Shown piece by piece: positions 47,117-59,198 of a stretch of 64,000 bases of DNA. A program made the position numbers and the translations under genes. The DNA lies in assembly GCA_009733575.1 (NCBI GenBank), contig ML769453.1, positions 124,001-188,000 of the forward strand, given 5' to 3'. The stretch comes from Gymnopus androsaceus JB14. Lineage: Eukaryota; Basidiomycota; Agaricomycetes; Agaricales; Omphalotaceae. The notes below the pieces were generated by a model. It saw nothing but the letters and a program-made list of their open reading frames with translations. It was not told the DNA's origin and made no database searches. The stretch's first letter is position 1. Each line of letters opens with the position of its first letter.

Positions 47117-48122
47117 TAGTCCTGCTTTTGGCTACAGTGAACTGTTATTGGTTTGGAACTCCCCTCCCCCTTACTTCATCTACATTACATATACTCTATC
47201 ATATCTAGTGCTCATCGCTCATCTAATTATTTAATAGCTCCGCTTTCGAACTTGGCTCTCTACACTCGACTCTTCACCTTGCATTTACGTTCTTACGTTC
47301 TTCACTTCTTTACGCGCTTCATGACCCTTCTCTCTCTCTCTCTCTCTCTCTCGAAATGTTCCTTTGACATACCTGGCTTTAGGTTTCTCGTCATCATAAC
47401 ATGCCATATGATACCCGGACGGTCAAAGCTGGAAATACTGAGTATCATCGAATTCAAGGCGCGCTGGGTGTCAAAATCACAGTGGAAAGTATCAAACATC
47501 GCGCCATATTGTGCCGCGATCATGCCGTTTTTTGTTGGCCACTGCTCACTCCGAGTCGCTCATCGAAGGTTATAGTACTCACAAAAGCCGCGTGTTATGA
47601 TTCTCACTTATAGAGACACTTATAGAGACACTGGTTACTGCCAAGAACGACCAAACTATTCTAGGTCAAACAATAATTCCTCAAATGAACATGTGCCTCA
47701 AAGGACCACGCCGGGCAAGGGACCGTATATGACGCGCCTAGCTGTGGCTGACTTTCCAGTATTTTGTCGCTCGTCCATGTATGTCAGCAATCTGAGACTG
47801 CATGTATCTCAAGGCATACTTGCAGTTCTATCGCAGTTCTATCGAATGATGAATTCGAAGCGCACTGAGGTCTTGTAAACCACAATCTTTTTCTTACCAT
47901 TTTCTACTGGAATTTTTCTTCTAGGTTCAATACTAACTGTGTAGGGACGGTCAATTTGACGGTAAGGGTTTTATGAGATGTCACTTGACGATTCGACGCA
48001 CCTAGATCGCTTTTAGACTGGGAAGCAGGGCACACTTGGCTCGCCGTTTATAAACTTCTTTCTTATCTTTGCCCTCAACAATCACAATCATCCGTCGGAA
48101 TACTATCGACGAGGTTGCAAAC
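47117..48122. other. intergenic region leading into the accessory repeat block
   Basis: It holds a (TC)n run (47330-47352), a 12 bp tandem duplication (acttatagagac, about 47607-47630) and, from about 47690, sequence related to the upstream DNA of the other transporter copies (agctgtggctgact...; gtttataaac near 48050). No gene is seen. Confidence 0.5.
47330..47352. repeat. (TC)n dinucleotide microsatellite
   Basis: About eleven TC units read directly, in the 3' flank of the Ser/Pro-rich gene. Confidence 0.9.
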
Positions 48123-50146
48123 ATGGAGGACAAGATTACACATTGGAAGAACAACACGCATCTCAATTGGTGGATGGACCCTGGCCTGCGAAAGAACACA
48201 GGCTGGATCGTTTTACTTTACTTTGGAAGGTGCGTTTAACTGCCTCGCCTTTCTGAAACACTGGTCTCATACGCTGCCGGTAGCTTTGTATTTGGGTACG
48301 ATGGAAGTTTAATAAGTGGATTCCAGACAATGCCGCAGTGGAACAGATCATTTAATAATCCTTCTGGTGTCCGCCTGGGGCTTATTTCGGCAAGTTTGTC
48401 TTTTGGGACAATTCTGTGAGTGGTATTTTAACACTGAATTTATTTGTGGTATACTCACCTGTTCTTTACACTTATGCTAGAACGTTCCCTTTGATATCTT
48501 GGGTCTGTGACAAGTACGGTCGACGAAGGGCAATACTTTTGGGGAGCGTTGGTACCGTGTGTTCTTTCCCACTATCGTCTATATATCGTATACAGAAACC
48601 AACCGAGCTAATTCTCAGATTGTGGGTGCCATAATAACATGCCTTTCTAAAAACGAAGGCATGTTCATCGCTGGTAGGATCATCATGGGTCTATTCCACT
48701 GCTTTCTGTTTTGTTGGCTGCTCGTGTCTGATTAACGAGCTTGCACATCCTCGCCTCAGAGGGTAAGTACATGGCGTCATTCCACCATTATTCTCCTTTG
48801 CGCTCACATCGTTCACCTGCCAAGGATATCGGCTGCCTTCTTCATGATAGCTTTCCCTTTGGCAGCCACAGTTGCCGCTTGGTCCACATTCGCATGTTTA
48901 TTCTGGAAGTCCTCAGACTGGTCATGGCGTCTTCCAGCGCTCCTTCAGGCGTTTGGACCACTCTGTTCTCGTATTCACCGCGCTACTAGGGCCAGAGTCT
49001 CCCCGGTTCCTCCTCAGTAAATTTCAAGGAGAAAAGGCGTTGGATATTCTCGCAAAGTTTCATGCCAATGGGAGATCATGATGATGAACTGGTGCAACGG
49101 GAGTTTCAGCAGATCTCTGAACATATCCAGAAAGAACGGATGAACAAATCCGGGAGTTGGAGCAGCCTTATTTGCTACTCCTGCAAATCGGCGGCGGTTG
49201 CTAATTGTGGGAGTGGTCTCGTCTGCGACTCATCGTTCTAAGTAAGATTACCTAGCTGCGATGCTATTGAAATTAATTATAACTGACGTACCATCCTAGC
49301 TGGTCCGATAGCCGTTTACCTTCCCATTATGCTACGATCCGTTGGGATCGAAAATCCCGTTGTTATCTGTGGGTACTTGCTATCTTGAGGATTGAACACT
49401 CGTTCACTGGCATCTTCTGCAGCTGCTATCAATGGAGCACGCACTATCTTCAACATCCTTATACGCGATGATGGGAGGATTATGTGTCGACAAAGTGGGA
49501 AGACGTCCTTTATTCCTGATTTCAACGACAGGAATATTGATCACTTATATTGTGATCACTATTTTGGCAGTAAGTGGGTTATTGATTCTTAAGACTTTTT
49601 CTTTATTCTTGTGCATGAATAGGCAGAATTCGCGCGGAATCAGGCTCCTCCATTGGGGATTGCCTTTGTGGTCATGCTTTTTTTGTCCTACGGCATGCAT
49701 AATATAGCATTTGTTCCACTTGCAGAATTATATCCTGTGGAAGTGTTGCCGTTCTCGATTCGGTCCAAGGCCATATCTTTTGGGAGTATGGTTATGACTG
49801 CTTCTATGGCACTTAGTGCCTTTCTGAACCCGATTGGCTTAAATTCGTTGCAGGTAAACATACCATGTCAATTTGATAATCGAATCTTCTGTTTGACCAG
49901 CTTCGACAGTGGCGATTTTATTTTGTGTTCATAGCAATTCAAGTTATGTATTTGTTTCTTATCTGGTGGTTTTTCATCGAGACAAAGTTCGCATCAAATC
50001 ACTTGAATCTTTCTTTGAATTCTAACTTTGTAACATCTAGGGGTCGTACTATTGAGCAAGTCAGTGTACTTTTTGATGAAAATCGAGAAGTCGCGTCTCC
50101 AGGACTTGATACAGAGTCCGAGGAGAAGGTCCCGTATCTTTCCTGA
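48123..50146 (+). pseudogene. T1: MFS sugar transporter, full length but frame-broken
   Basis: Sugar porters are 12-helix proton symporters of the plasma membrane. T1 starts MEDKITHWKNNTHLNWWMDP at 48123, then FVFGYDGSLISGFQ, the family signature DKYGRRRAILLGS, later PESPRFLLSKFQGEKALDIL, GLCVDKVGRRPLFLIST and, at the C-terminus, FIETK spliced to GRTIEQVSVLFDE. Compared with copy T4 it has extra bases at about 48713 (in a T run), 48962 and 49075 (GGG for GG), and the break near 49171 shared by T1, T2 and T4 (an additional T before ACTCCTGC). Exon-intron layout is the same in all copies. The gene body is complete but no continuous frame exists as written. Confidence 0.75.
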
Positions 50147-50380
50147 ACACAGATGCTCTCAATTTGAATATATTTTAATAGTACTAGTTTTCCTGTTCCG
50201 TTATGCTAGGGCTCGGATGTCAATCCTTTGGGTGAAGTTTGAACGATCATATACCACTTTAGCTCGAAACCTTGCATTCGAGCAAGAAGAAGTCAAAACC
50301 CAGAAGGTCGACTCCAAACCTCAGGCTGTCGTGGACGTCGAACTCTCTGAGAGTTGCCTTTAGATTACCAGAGGGAGGAT

Positions 50381-51209
50381 AACTGACTATGCCAATACTC
50401 CCAAACCGAAGAGGGCTCCTTCGACGAGGGAGAGGAAGGAAACGATGATAGAAAAAGTAGCAAACTTGAAGAAGGCAATCGAACATGCATACGGATTGAG
50501 TAATTTATATGCCTCCTCCCTACTAGGCCAGATATCCCTCCTTGCGACTGACATTGCGGTGAACACAGCCAAAGCCAGACGCGCCGCCCTCTCGTTCATT
50601 ATCATGGGTTCCACGAGTATAACCGAAGAAAAAATTCCTTCGATAGATGGTAAGTAATCTAGTGAGAGGACGAACAAGACTGCGCCCATGGAAGGTCCAA
50701 TCCCAACGAGTAAATGAGAAGAAAAATACACATTGGGAACGACTCGGCCTTGCAAATCGAATCCAGCATCGGTGCGACCCCGGCCAGTCAGAAAAGCATG
50801 GATACTTCGACCGTATTCCTGCACAGTAAACGTGATTTAAGAAGGTCCTTCGAACTGGTAATAGGTACCATACTACACACAGGAATTATGACCCCATCGA
50901 AGGGCTCGTTATGCCCACATTTCTCGAACCTTGATGCCTGCTTTCAACCCATCCCGAAGAAGGACCAGCAAGTCATCTATTACCGGCTCCCAGTGCTCCT
51001 TGTGAAAGCTGCCACCTTTAAGAAAGACTAGAGTCAGGCCGTCCTGGGAGATGGAAGGACCGATATCGCTTGACGGTCGACACCAGTAGGTGATGTCGCC
51101 GAGAGTCTATTGCGAGAGTAAGACGACATGCCGCTTCGGGCTCTACAACATATTTACATATTTCACAGTTTAACTTATAATCTACTACTCGGTGAACGGT
51201 TGAAAACAA
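50381..51209 (-). pseudogene. H1: decayed fragment of the alpha/beta hydrolase
   Basis: The piece from 50824 down reads EYGRSIHAFLTGRGRTDAGF, VGIGPSMGAVLFVLSL (nucleophile elbow G-P-S-M-G) and SVARRDIWPSREEAYKLLN, close to H2 and H3. The 5' part (51018-51209) retains STVKRYRS but is out of frame with the rest. The C-terminal region carrying the last helices and the catalytic His is missing: after EEAYKLLN the sequence turns into unrelated DNA next to the transporter 3' flank. It is the most diverged of the three hydrolase copies. Confidence 0.65.
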
Positions 51210-51410
51210 CAGCCTCAGGCTGTGAGTTAGCCGGCATGGGATGAGAGAGCCTATCAGTTAGCGTTGGATCTGGGCGATGATCGATACGCGATAGTATGAA
51301 GAGGTCGCCAGCAGCTTTGGTATGAGAAATCGATTAGGCTATGGATAGGAAAGAAGGTAGTAAGCGCTCAAGTGCTTAGCGCCCGACCGAATTCTCCTTT
51401 GATCACTTTG

Positions 51411-53002
51411 ATGGCATTGGAAAGTTATTTCCATCTTTCTAACAGTAACGATACTGGAAACCAACTTCTGACTCTTCCGAGAGAGACATCTATCATACCA
51501 AGTGCCTCAACCCGTCAAGTTCTAGAAATCGCCAATGCTTTGGCCGCCATATGCGTTAGTAAACCTCGTTCTGAGGTTTTCGCGGTTGCAATCCATCTTG
51601 ATTCGAATTCATTGGTGATATTTGTCGCCGAGAACCACGATATACCAGAGACAACGAAAAAGTACCTCGAAAACGTACTGTCGATACTAGAAGAGATATC
51701 CCGTGAAGCCTTTATACCCAACCGAGAACAGTCCCCCGAGATCCAAGAGGCAGTTGTGGAATCCTTCCAAGAACGCCTAGGAATGACTATCCTTCGACAA
51801 ACATTCGAAAAGTTTCTCGCCAGCTTCGTCCAACGTGACCGGACGTGGTATGCCCGTGTCGCTGAGATCAAGGAGCAGCTCAAGGGTAATGCAGAGTTGG
51901 CGGCAAGCTTCGACGATATAATCGAAGCTCTCGATATTGTTCACGACAACGCCTTGGCGTACTACAATGATACAAAGAACGAAAGCTTACTAGACCTTTA
52001 CACGGCTCTTACAATATTCGATGATATGATCCGCACAAACAAGGACAAGGATATAATCACTAGGATGCTTGCTATTGTGGATCCTGGTGACAGCAACCGT
52101 TCTGCGATGGAGGTAGAGGAAGACGACGTAGATGTGAATGAAGATAACACCCAGCGAAACGGTTCGTCTCGTTCGTTCTTTCAATATTGTGCGATGATAT
52201 ATAACTGATCTCTTTTAAAGGCTTCTCCATGACGCGTTTCATTTATCGTGTCCTTTCCATAGTCATTCATATCCGGCGACTCCTCCGCCTTGCAATTTCC
52301 ACTACGTCCTCTCAGTTCTTCTTCAGGAAACGCTACTTCTACTACTGCAAGTCAGTTGAACGCTCGATCATAGTTGATCCACAGGAGATATTGAAGAAAA
52401 ACAGCTTTCCAAACCTGAAAGCTGTCTGCAACAAAAAGACAACATCTTCTCCCCTACATGCGGAGCTTGTTGTCTTTGAGACGCTTCTTCGATTTGTTCT
52501 AGAGAACCGGGTACAACCTTATTGGGTGATAGGAGTCTCGAAACTTATGTGCGTTGGCTGTCATACCGTGATAGCCAAAGCATACCCCAAAGTTCTCCAG
52601 AATCATAGGACCAATCTTGTGTGTTCTTTCTTCTTGCTTTCCCAAAGTTGCTGACCTGGACGTGTTAGGCACCGTTTACAGTCCAAGGCTGTCATGGCAA
52701 AATGTACCGCTCCTGGATTGCCCCAGATCTCTCGTTCACAAATAGTTCCCTTGGTTTCGACCTTGACTCTGAGGTCAGGACTAAGACGGAAGACTTCATC
52801 CGGTCTGCTCTGATTGATTATATCGAACAACGTCGGCTATCTGAAAGCTCTGTGGGAACTGGCATTAGTACGCTCCTTATCGTGCGCCTCAACATTGACT
52901 AACTCTGTATCAGACAGGCAACAGAGGTTGGATAATTATGAGAAAGGTACATCGCAAGAAACAAGCAGAAATCCGGACGGTCACGTAATTCCCTTTTTTT
53001 AG
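51411..53002 (+). CDS. D1: fungal protein with OTT_1508-like deaminase signature
   Basis: The first ATG (51411) opens MALESYFHLSNSNDTGNQL. The N-terminal half is helical (YLENVLSILEEISREAFIPN, MTILRQTFEKFLASFVQRD), with a short acidic run before the first intron (about 52163-52220). The C-terminal half has a metal-dependent deaminase pattern: PLHAELVVFETLL (His-Ala-Glu at 52457-52465), then VIGVSKLMCVGC (two zinc-ligand Cys, 52550-52561), then, after a 50 bp intron, FTVQGCHGKMYRSW. HAE, SK-x-x-C-x-x-C and G-x-HG in this order are the features I know from fungal OTT_1508-like deaminases. Its target is unknown. It is the only intact member here; D2 is its broken copy. The 3' end (after 52870) is less certain. 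Confidence 0.62.
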
Positions 53003-53336
53003 TAGGTCGAAGTACAAAACATTTGAGTGATATTTTGTAAAAAAAAATAGATCATTGGGTAATTATATCTTTGGAGGCGTTTTCAGCTATAGCTTCAACC
53101 GTATTGCAACATTGGCATATACCCAATCTCTGTCGCTGCTCGGTATATACAGGTGATTACTGTAAATACACATCAACAAAGTGTCCAAAGCTCGCTAGTG
53201 AAAGATGATGAAAGAGTTCAAGAATACTATGTATGGCAATCGTCGCATGGCCATTTATGTGTAGTTATGTCTAGTATCTACTGTATGTTTTCGACCGAGA
53301 ATAACTGATGCATTTTAGCGATGTCAGAGCTTAGCT

Positions 53337-54729
53337 TTAAGCCCGCGCATCTCCGTGTCCACCTGCAATGCCTTGAAGTATCTTCTCTGCGACGGCGCGA
53401 GGGTGGGTTTGTGGGGACTAATGTTTCATAAGAATAATCATTTAGAGTTAGCTCAAGTCAATCTGAAGGCACTCACCAAATGAGCTGCACCCTCAATGTA
53501 TTCAACACTAGCGAGATTTTGCAATCCTCCTGTAGCGTTGTGAATGATATCTTGTTTTGCTTCTGCGGGGCTGGGGAATGGTACTCGATTAACACCCGTC
53601 AAAGTTTACGCATAAGTGACCGCAAAAGTACTTACATGCCATCATTCACTGTACTGTAAACGATGTGCAACCGTATGCGAGAAACGTAGGATCGCATATT
53701 TCGGTAAGCGACATGGCAGCCGTTGAGGTCTCTGTACGAAGCCTGAGATCAAGAAGAATGAGATAGATGGGACAGGTCCGAGTATACAAGAGGCTAGAGC
53801 GTACCGTTTCTAGTTTTCGTGTGCATTTGAGCGTCAGACCATCCTTTATGTCGGGATATTCCAACGTGGGGAGAGGCCGCAATCCGTGATTCTGTACAAT
53901 ATGTACAGTAAACATCCTGACTCGCAAAACGAAAGACAGACTAACCACGTATATCCTCAGTGTCCTGTCATCCCAAATCTTCCAAGTATGGCGAGCCTTG
54001 AGCATTTTATATGCCTCCTCCCTACTAGGCCAGATATCCCTCCTTGCGACCGAGTTTGCAGTGAATACAGCTGCAGCCGAACGCGCAGCCTTCTCGTTCA
54101 TTATCATGGGTTCCACGAGGATACCCGAAGAAAAAAGTCCTTCGATAGAAGGAAAGTAATCTAGTGAGAGGACGAGCGAGACAGCGCCTATGGAATGTCC
54201 AATCCCAACGAGTATATGAGAAGAAAAGTCGATATTGGGAACGACTGGATCTTGCAGATTGAATCCAGCATGAGTGCGACCCCGGCCAGTCAGAAAAGCA
54301 TGGATACTGCGACCATATTCCTGCCATGGAACTATCCAGCAAACGCGAGTTAAGAAGGTCCTTCTGACTGGTAATAGGTACTACCATACTACTCACAAGA
54401 TTCATAACCCCATCGAAGGGCTTCTTCATTAAGCAATGCTGAATCCCCCGAAGTTGGCGCGTCGATCGCCCACATTTCTCGAATCTTGATGTTTGCTTTT
54501 GATCCATTCTGCGACTGGGTAAGAAGGACCAGCAAGTCATCTATCACTGGCTCCCAGTGCTCCTTGTGAAAGCTACCACCATGTAAAAAGACTAGAGTCA
54601 GGCCATCCTGGGGCATGGAGGACTCCAATATCGCTTGACAGTTGACGCCAGTGGGTGGTATGGCCGAGAGTCGAATGTGTATGATTCCGAGAGTAGAGAC
54701 GAGGTCTCTACTATCAGAGATGAAGACAT
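53337..54729 (-). pseudogene. H2: alpha/beta hydrolase, one-base frame break near its start
   Basis: The same gene as H3 in opposite orientation. From the ATG at 54729 the frame would read as in H3 but is broken at about 54620, where GG stands for GGG on the plus strand. Past that point the sequence is sound: TLVFLHGGSFHKEHWEPVID, IREMWAIDAPTSGDSALLNE, VGIGHSIGAVSLVLSLDYF (G-H-S-I-G nucleophile elbow), SVARRDIWPSREEAYKMLK, VEYIEGAAHL (catalytic His). Unlike H3 it keeps a normal-looking C-terminus, EKILQGIAGGHGDARA, stop at 53337. It may be a functional gene with a sequencing error. Substrate unknown. Confidence 0.7.
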
Positions 54730-55188
54730 GCCTCTCTGTGTAAGAAGGCTCTAATTTTTCAAGTTTAACTTTTATAATGCCGTCTGCAGTTGCTGCTTGA
54801 AAACAATAGCCTGGTGAACTAGCCGGCGAATAATTTAAGAAAGTGATGATCCATCACAAGATTAGTGTTTGTTCGGATGATCTGCGAGAGAATGACGACG
54901 TGGCCAGAGAACCAGCAGCTTTCTGAGTGGCTAGAAGTCCATTAGGCTATGGACTTCAGGAGGACTTATAGGAAGAAGGAAGGACAAAGAGGTCGTCAAC
55001 GTTAAAGCCTTACAAGCGGCGCTCCAGGTATCCCTTCGGCGAACTACGATCAAATCAAAATCAATATCATGTGCAGCGCTATCGCTTGAGTAAGGGTAAC
55101 GTTATGAAACGCGCCCCCAGCTTTGGCTGACTGTCCAGTATCTTGTTCACTCTTATCAGCAATCCTAGGGGACCGAACATATATGATA

Positions 55189-55503
55189 GAAGAAAGGAAG
55201 GAGGTTTATAAACGGTGAACTAGGTGGCCACAGCTTGCTCGGCTTCCTAAAAGCGATCTAGGTTCATCGAATCATCAAGTAACGTCTCGTAAAACCCTCA
55301 TCTCTACATAGTTAGCACTGAAGGAACCTTCCAGTAGAAAACGTTAAGAGAAAGATCGAAGTTTTACGTTTCTAATTCGAGGATGAATTATCATAGAAGA
55401 GTACGCCAAGCTTACCATGATATCTCTTTCACGAGGCAAGCTTGAAAGGATTCTCGATTCATCATCATTCGATGAGAAGTACAAGTATGACTTGAGATAC
55501 TCA
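55189..55503. repeat. partial copy of the transporter upstream region next to the gap
   Basis: Matches 56700-56996 in the same orientation (aaggaggtttataaacggtgaactaggtggcc...; gatgagaagtacaagtatgacttgag), with several small differences. It ends at the N run. Confidence 0.75.
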
Positions 55504-55528
55504 NNNNNNNNNNNNNNNNNNNNNNNNN
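55504..55528. other. assembly gap (25 N)
   Basis: Twenty-five undetermined bases. Fixed-length N runs usually mark a scaffold join of unknown true length. It lies between the two arms of the inverted repeat and truncates transporter T2. Confidence 0.98.
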
Positions 55529-56662
55529 CATCGTGGCAAAAGTAGGTAACCTTACTTGTAACGACGAGTCGGATGTGACCACACCACGACTAGCAATCGC
55601 CGCCGATTTGCAGGAGTAGCAATAAGGCTGCTCCAACTCCCGGATTTGTTCATCTGTCATTCTGGATATGTTCAGAGATCTGCTGAAACTCCCGCTGCAC
55701 CAGTTCGTCATCATAATCTCCATTAGCATGAAATTTTGCGAGAATATCCAACGCCTTTGTCCCCTGAATTTGCTGAGGAGGAACCGGGGAGACTCTGGCT
55801 CCTAGCAGCGCGGTGAATACTGAGAACGAGGGTCCAAACGCCTGAAGGAGGGCCGGAAGACGCCATGACCACTCCGAGGACTCCCAGAATAAACAGGTGA
55901 ATGTGGACCAAGCGGCACTGCACTGCCAAATGGTAACTTGTCATGAATAGCGCAGCTGACATCCTTGAACCCAGTGCATGAATGTAAGCGCAAAGAAAAA
56001 TTTCAGCAGTCGGAACGACATCGTTTACTTACCCTCTGAGACGAGATGTGCAAGCTCGTTAATCAGACACGAGCAGCCGACAAAAGGGAAGTAATAGATA
56101 GGCCCGTGACACTCTACCAGCGATGAACACACTTCATTTTTGGAAAGGCATGTTATTATGGCACCCACAATCTGAGAATTAGCTGGTCGGTTTCTATATA
56201 CGAGAGACCATAGTGGAAAAGAACATACGGTACCAATGCTCCCCAAAATTATTGCCCATCGTCGACCGTACGTGTCGCAGATCCAAGATATCAAAGGGAA
56301 CATTCTAGCATAGTTTGACGAACAGGTGAGTATGCTCATAGAAATTCAACGATAAAACACCACTCACGGAATCGCCGCCAAAGGCAAGCTCGCTGAAATA
56401 AGCCCCAGGCGTACACCAGAAGGGTTGTTGAATGATCTGTTCCACTGTGGCATTGCCTGGAGTCCACTCATTAAGCTTCCATCGTATCCAACTGCAAAGC
56501 TGTCGAGCAGCGTATGAAACCAATGTTTCAGAACGGGCGAGGCAGTTAAACGCACCTTCCAAAGTAAAGTAAAACGATCCAGCCTGTGTTCTTTCGCAGG
56601 CCAGGGTCCATCCACCAATTTGAATGTGTGTTGTTCTTCCAATGTGTAGTCTTGTCCTCCAT
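55529..56662 (-). pseudogene. T2: MFS sugar transporter, 3' half lost at the gap
   Basis: The ATG at 56662 begins a first exon as in T1 and T4; then FAVGYDGSLMSGLQAMPQWN, DTYGRRWAIILGS and the segment before the central loop can be followed. Small indels interrupt the frame (for example near 55800-55830 relative to T4, and the shared break near 55615). The sequence stops at the N run, so the six C-terminal helices are missing. Confidence 0.7.
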
Positions 56663-56694
56663 ATTTACAACCTCGTCGATAGATTGTGAGAGAT

Positions 56695-56994
56695 GATTGT
56701 TGAGGATGAAGAAAGGAAGGAGGTTTATAAACGGTGAACTAGGTGGCCACAGCTTGCTCGGCTTCTACTCTAAAAGCGATCTAGGTTCATCGAGTCATCA
56801 AGTAACATCTCATAAACCCTTTACCGTCTATACTGGACTGGTTAGTCTGAGCACTGAATCTAGCTTCGGTATTTGAAAGAACCTTCAGTAGAAATGCAAG
56901 ATCGAAGTTTTACGTTTCTAATTCGAGGATGAATTATCAAGAATGAGCATCATCATCATTCGATGAGAAGTACAAGTATGACTTGAGGTACTCT
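56695..56994. promoter_or_regulatory. T2 upstream region, repeated at 55189-55503
   Basis: About 300 bp directly upstream of the T2 start. It contains gtttataaac, found at a similar place before T1 (about 48049) and T4 (about 62280), which could act as the TATA element of this transporter family. Confidence 0.45.
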
Positions 56995-57470
56995 TATCAT
57001 ATATGTTCGGTCCCCTAGGATTGCTGATAAGAGTGAACAAGATACTGGACAGTCAGCCAAAGCTGGGGGCGCGTTTCATAACGTTATCCATCGCTTCATT
57101 GTCATTCCAAGCGATAGCGCTTGAGGCACATGATATTGATTTGATTTGATCGTAGTTCGACCTGCGAAGGGATACCTGAAGCGCCGCTTGTAAGGCTTTA
57201 ACGTCGACGACCTTTTTGTCCTTCCTTCCTATAAGTCCTCCTGAAGTCCATAGCCTAATGGACTTTTAGCACTCAGAAAGCTGCTGGTTCTCTGGCCACG
57301 TCGTCATTCTCTCGCAGATCATCCGTCAAACACTAATCTTGTGATGGATCATCACTTTCTTAAATTATTCGCCGGCTAGTTTCACCAGGCTATTGTTTTC
57401 AAGCGAGCACCTGCAGACGGCATTATAAAAGTTAAACTGTGAAAATTAGAGCCTTCTTACACAGAGAGGC

Positions 57471-58921
57471 ATGTCTTCATCTCTGATAGTAGAGACCTCG
57501 TCTCTACTCTCGGAATCATACACATTCGACTCTCGGCCATACCACCCACTGGCGTCAACTGTCAAGCGATATTGGAGTCCCTCCATGCCCCAGGATGGCC
57601 TGACTCTAGTCTTTTTACATGGTGGTAGCTTTCACAAGGAGCACTGGGAGCCAGTGATAGATGACTTGCTGGTCCTTCTTACCCAGTCGCAGAATGGATC
57701 AAAAGCAAACATCAAGATTCGAGAAATGTGGGCGATCGACGCGCCAACTTCGGGGGATTCAGCATTGCTTAATGAAGAAGCCCTTCGATGGGGTTATGAA
57801 TCTTGTGAGTAGTATGGTAGTACCTATTACCAGTCAGAAGGACCTTCTTAATTCGCGTTTGCTGGATAGTTCCATGGCAGGAATATGGTCGCAGTATCCA
57901 TGCTTTTCTGACTGGCCGGGGTCGCACTCATGCTGGATTCAATCTGCAAGATCCAGTCGTTCCCAATATCGACTTTTCTTCTCATATACTCGTTGGGATT
58001 GGACATTCCATAGGCGCTGTCTCGCTCGTCCTCTCACTAGATTACTTTCCTTCTATCGAAGGACTTTTTTCTTCGGGTATCCTCGTGGAACCCATGATAA
58101 TGAACGAGAAGGCTGCGCGTTCGGCTGCAGCTGTATTCACTGCAAACTCGGTCGCAAGGAGGGATATCTGGCCTAGTAGGGAGGAGGCATATAAAATGCT
58201 CAAGGCTCGCCATACTTGGAAGATTTGGGATGACAGGACACTGAGGATATACGTGGTTAGTCTGTCTTTCGTTTTGCGAGTCAGGATGTTTACTGTACAT
58301 ATTGTACAGAATCACGGATTGCGGCCTCTCCCCACGTTGGAATATCCCGACATAAAGGATGGTCTGACGCTCAAATGCACACGAAAACTAGAAACGGTAC
58401 GCTCTAGCCTCTTGTATACTCGGACCTGTCCCATCTATCTCATTCTTCTTGATCTCAGGCTTCGTACAGAGACCTCAACGGCTGCCATGTCGCTTACCGA
58501 AATATGCGATCCTACGTTTCTCGCATACGGTTGCACATCGTTTACAGTACAGTGAATGATGGCATGTAAGTACTTTTGCGGTCACTTATGCGTAAACTTT
58601 GACGGGTGTTAATCGAGTACCATTCCCCAGCCCCGCAGAAGCAAAACAAGATATCATTCACAACGCTACAGGAGGATTGCAAAATCTCGCTAGTGTTGAA
58701 TACATTGAGGGTGCAGCTCATTTGGTGAGTGCCTTCAGATTGACTTGAGCTAACTCTAAATGATTATTCTTATGAAACATTAGTCCCCACAAACCCACCC
58801 TCGCGCCGTCGCAGAGAAGATATTCAAGCATTGCAGGTGGACGCGGAGATGCGCGGGCTTAAAGCTAAGCTCTGACATCGCTAAAATGCATCAGTTATTC
58901 TCGGTCGAAAACATACAGTAG
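57471..58921 (+). CDS. H3: alpha/beta hydrolase
   Basis: The ATG at 57471 opens MSSSLIVETSSLLSESYTFD, then STVKRYWSPSMPQDGLTLVF and LHGGSFHKEHWEPVIDD (oxyanion HGG), IREMWAIDAPTSGDSALL, an intron (about 57806-57876), FSSHILVGIGHSIGAVSLVL with the nucleophile Ser in G-H-S-I-G, SVARRDIWPSREEAYKMLK, and VEYIEGAAHL with the likely catalytic His. The N-terminal two thirds are intact. In the last exon (about 58820-58840) two bases are missing compared with H2, so the C-terminus runs on to a stop at 58919 in a different frame. No signal peptide is evident. The class is clear; the substrate is unknown. Confidence 0.72.
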
Positions 58922-59198
58922 ATACTAGACATAACTACACATAAATGGCCATGCGACGATTGCCAATATATAGTATTCTATTGAACTCTTTCATCATCTT
59001 TCACTAGCGAGCTTTGGACACTTTGTTGATGTGTATTTACAGTAATCACCTGTATATACCGAGCAGCGACAGAGATTGGGTATGCCAATGTTGCAATACG
59101 GTTGAAGCTATAGCTGACCAACGCTCCAAAGATATAATTACCCAATGATCTATTATTTTTTTAACAAAATATCATCAAATGTTTTGTACTTCGACCTA

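Larger units (their letters stand above)
51341..55188. repeat. arm 1 of a 3.85 kb inverted repeat
   Basis: This segment (deaminase D1 plus hydrolase H2) reappears reverse-complemented at 56995-60853. Matching ends: atggatagga at 51341 with tcctatccat at 60844-60853, and gaccgaacatatatgata at 55171-55188 with tatcatatatgttcggtc at 56995. Hydrolase parts are nearly identical; the deaminase part and spacers are more diverged. Confidence 0.85.
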
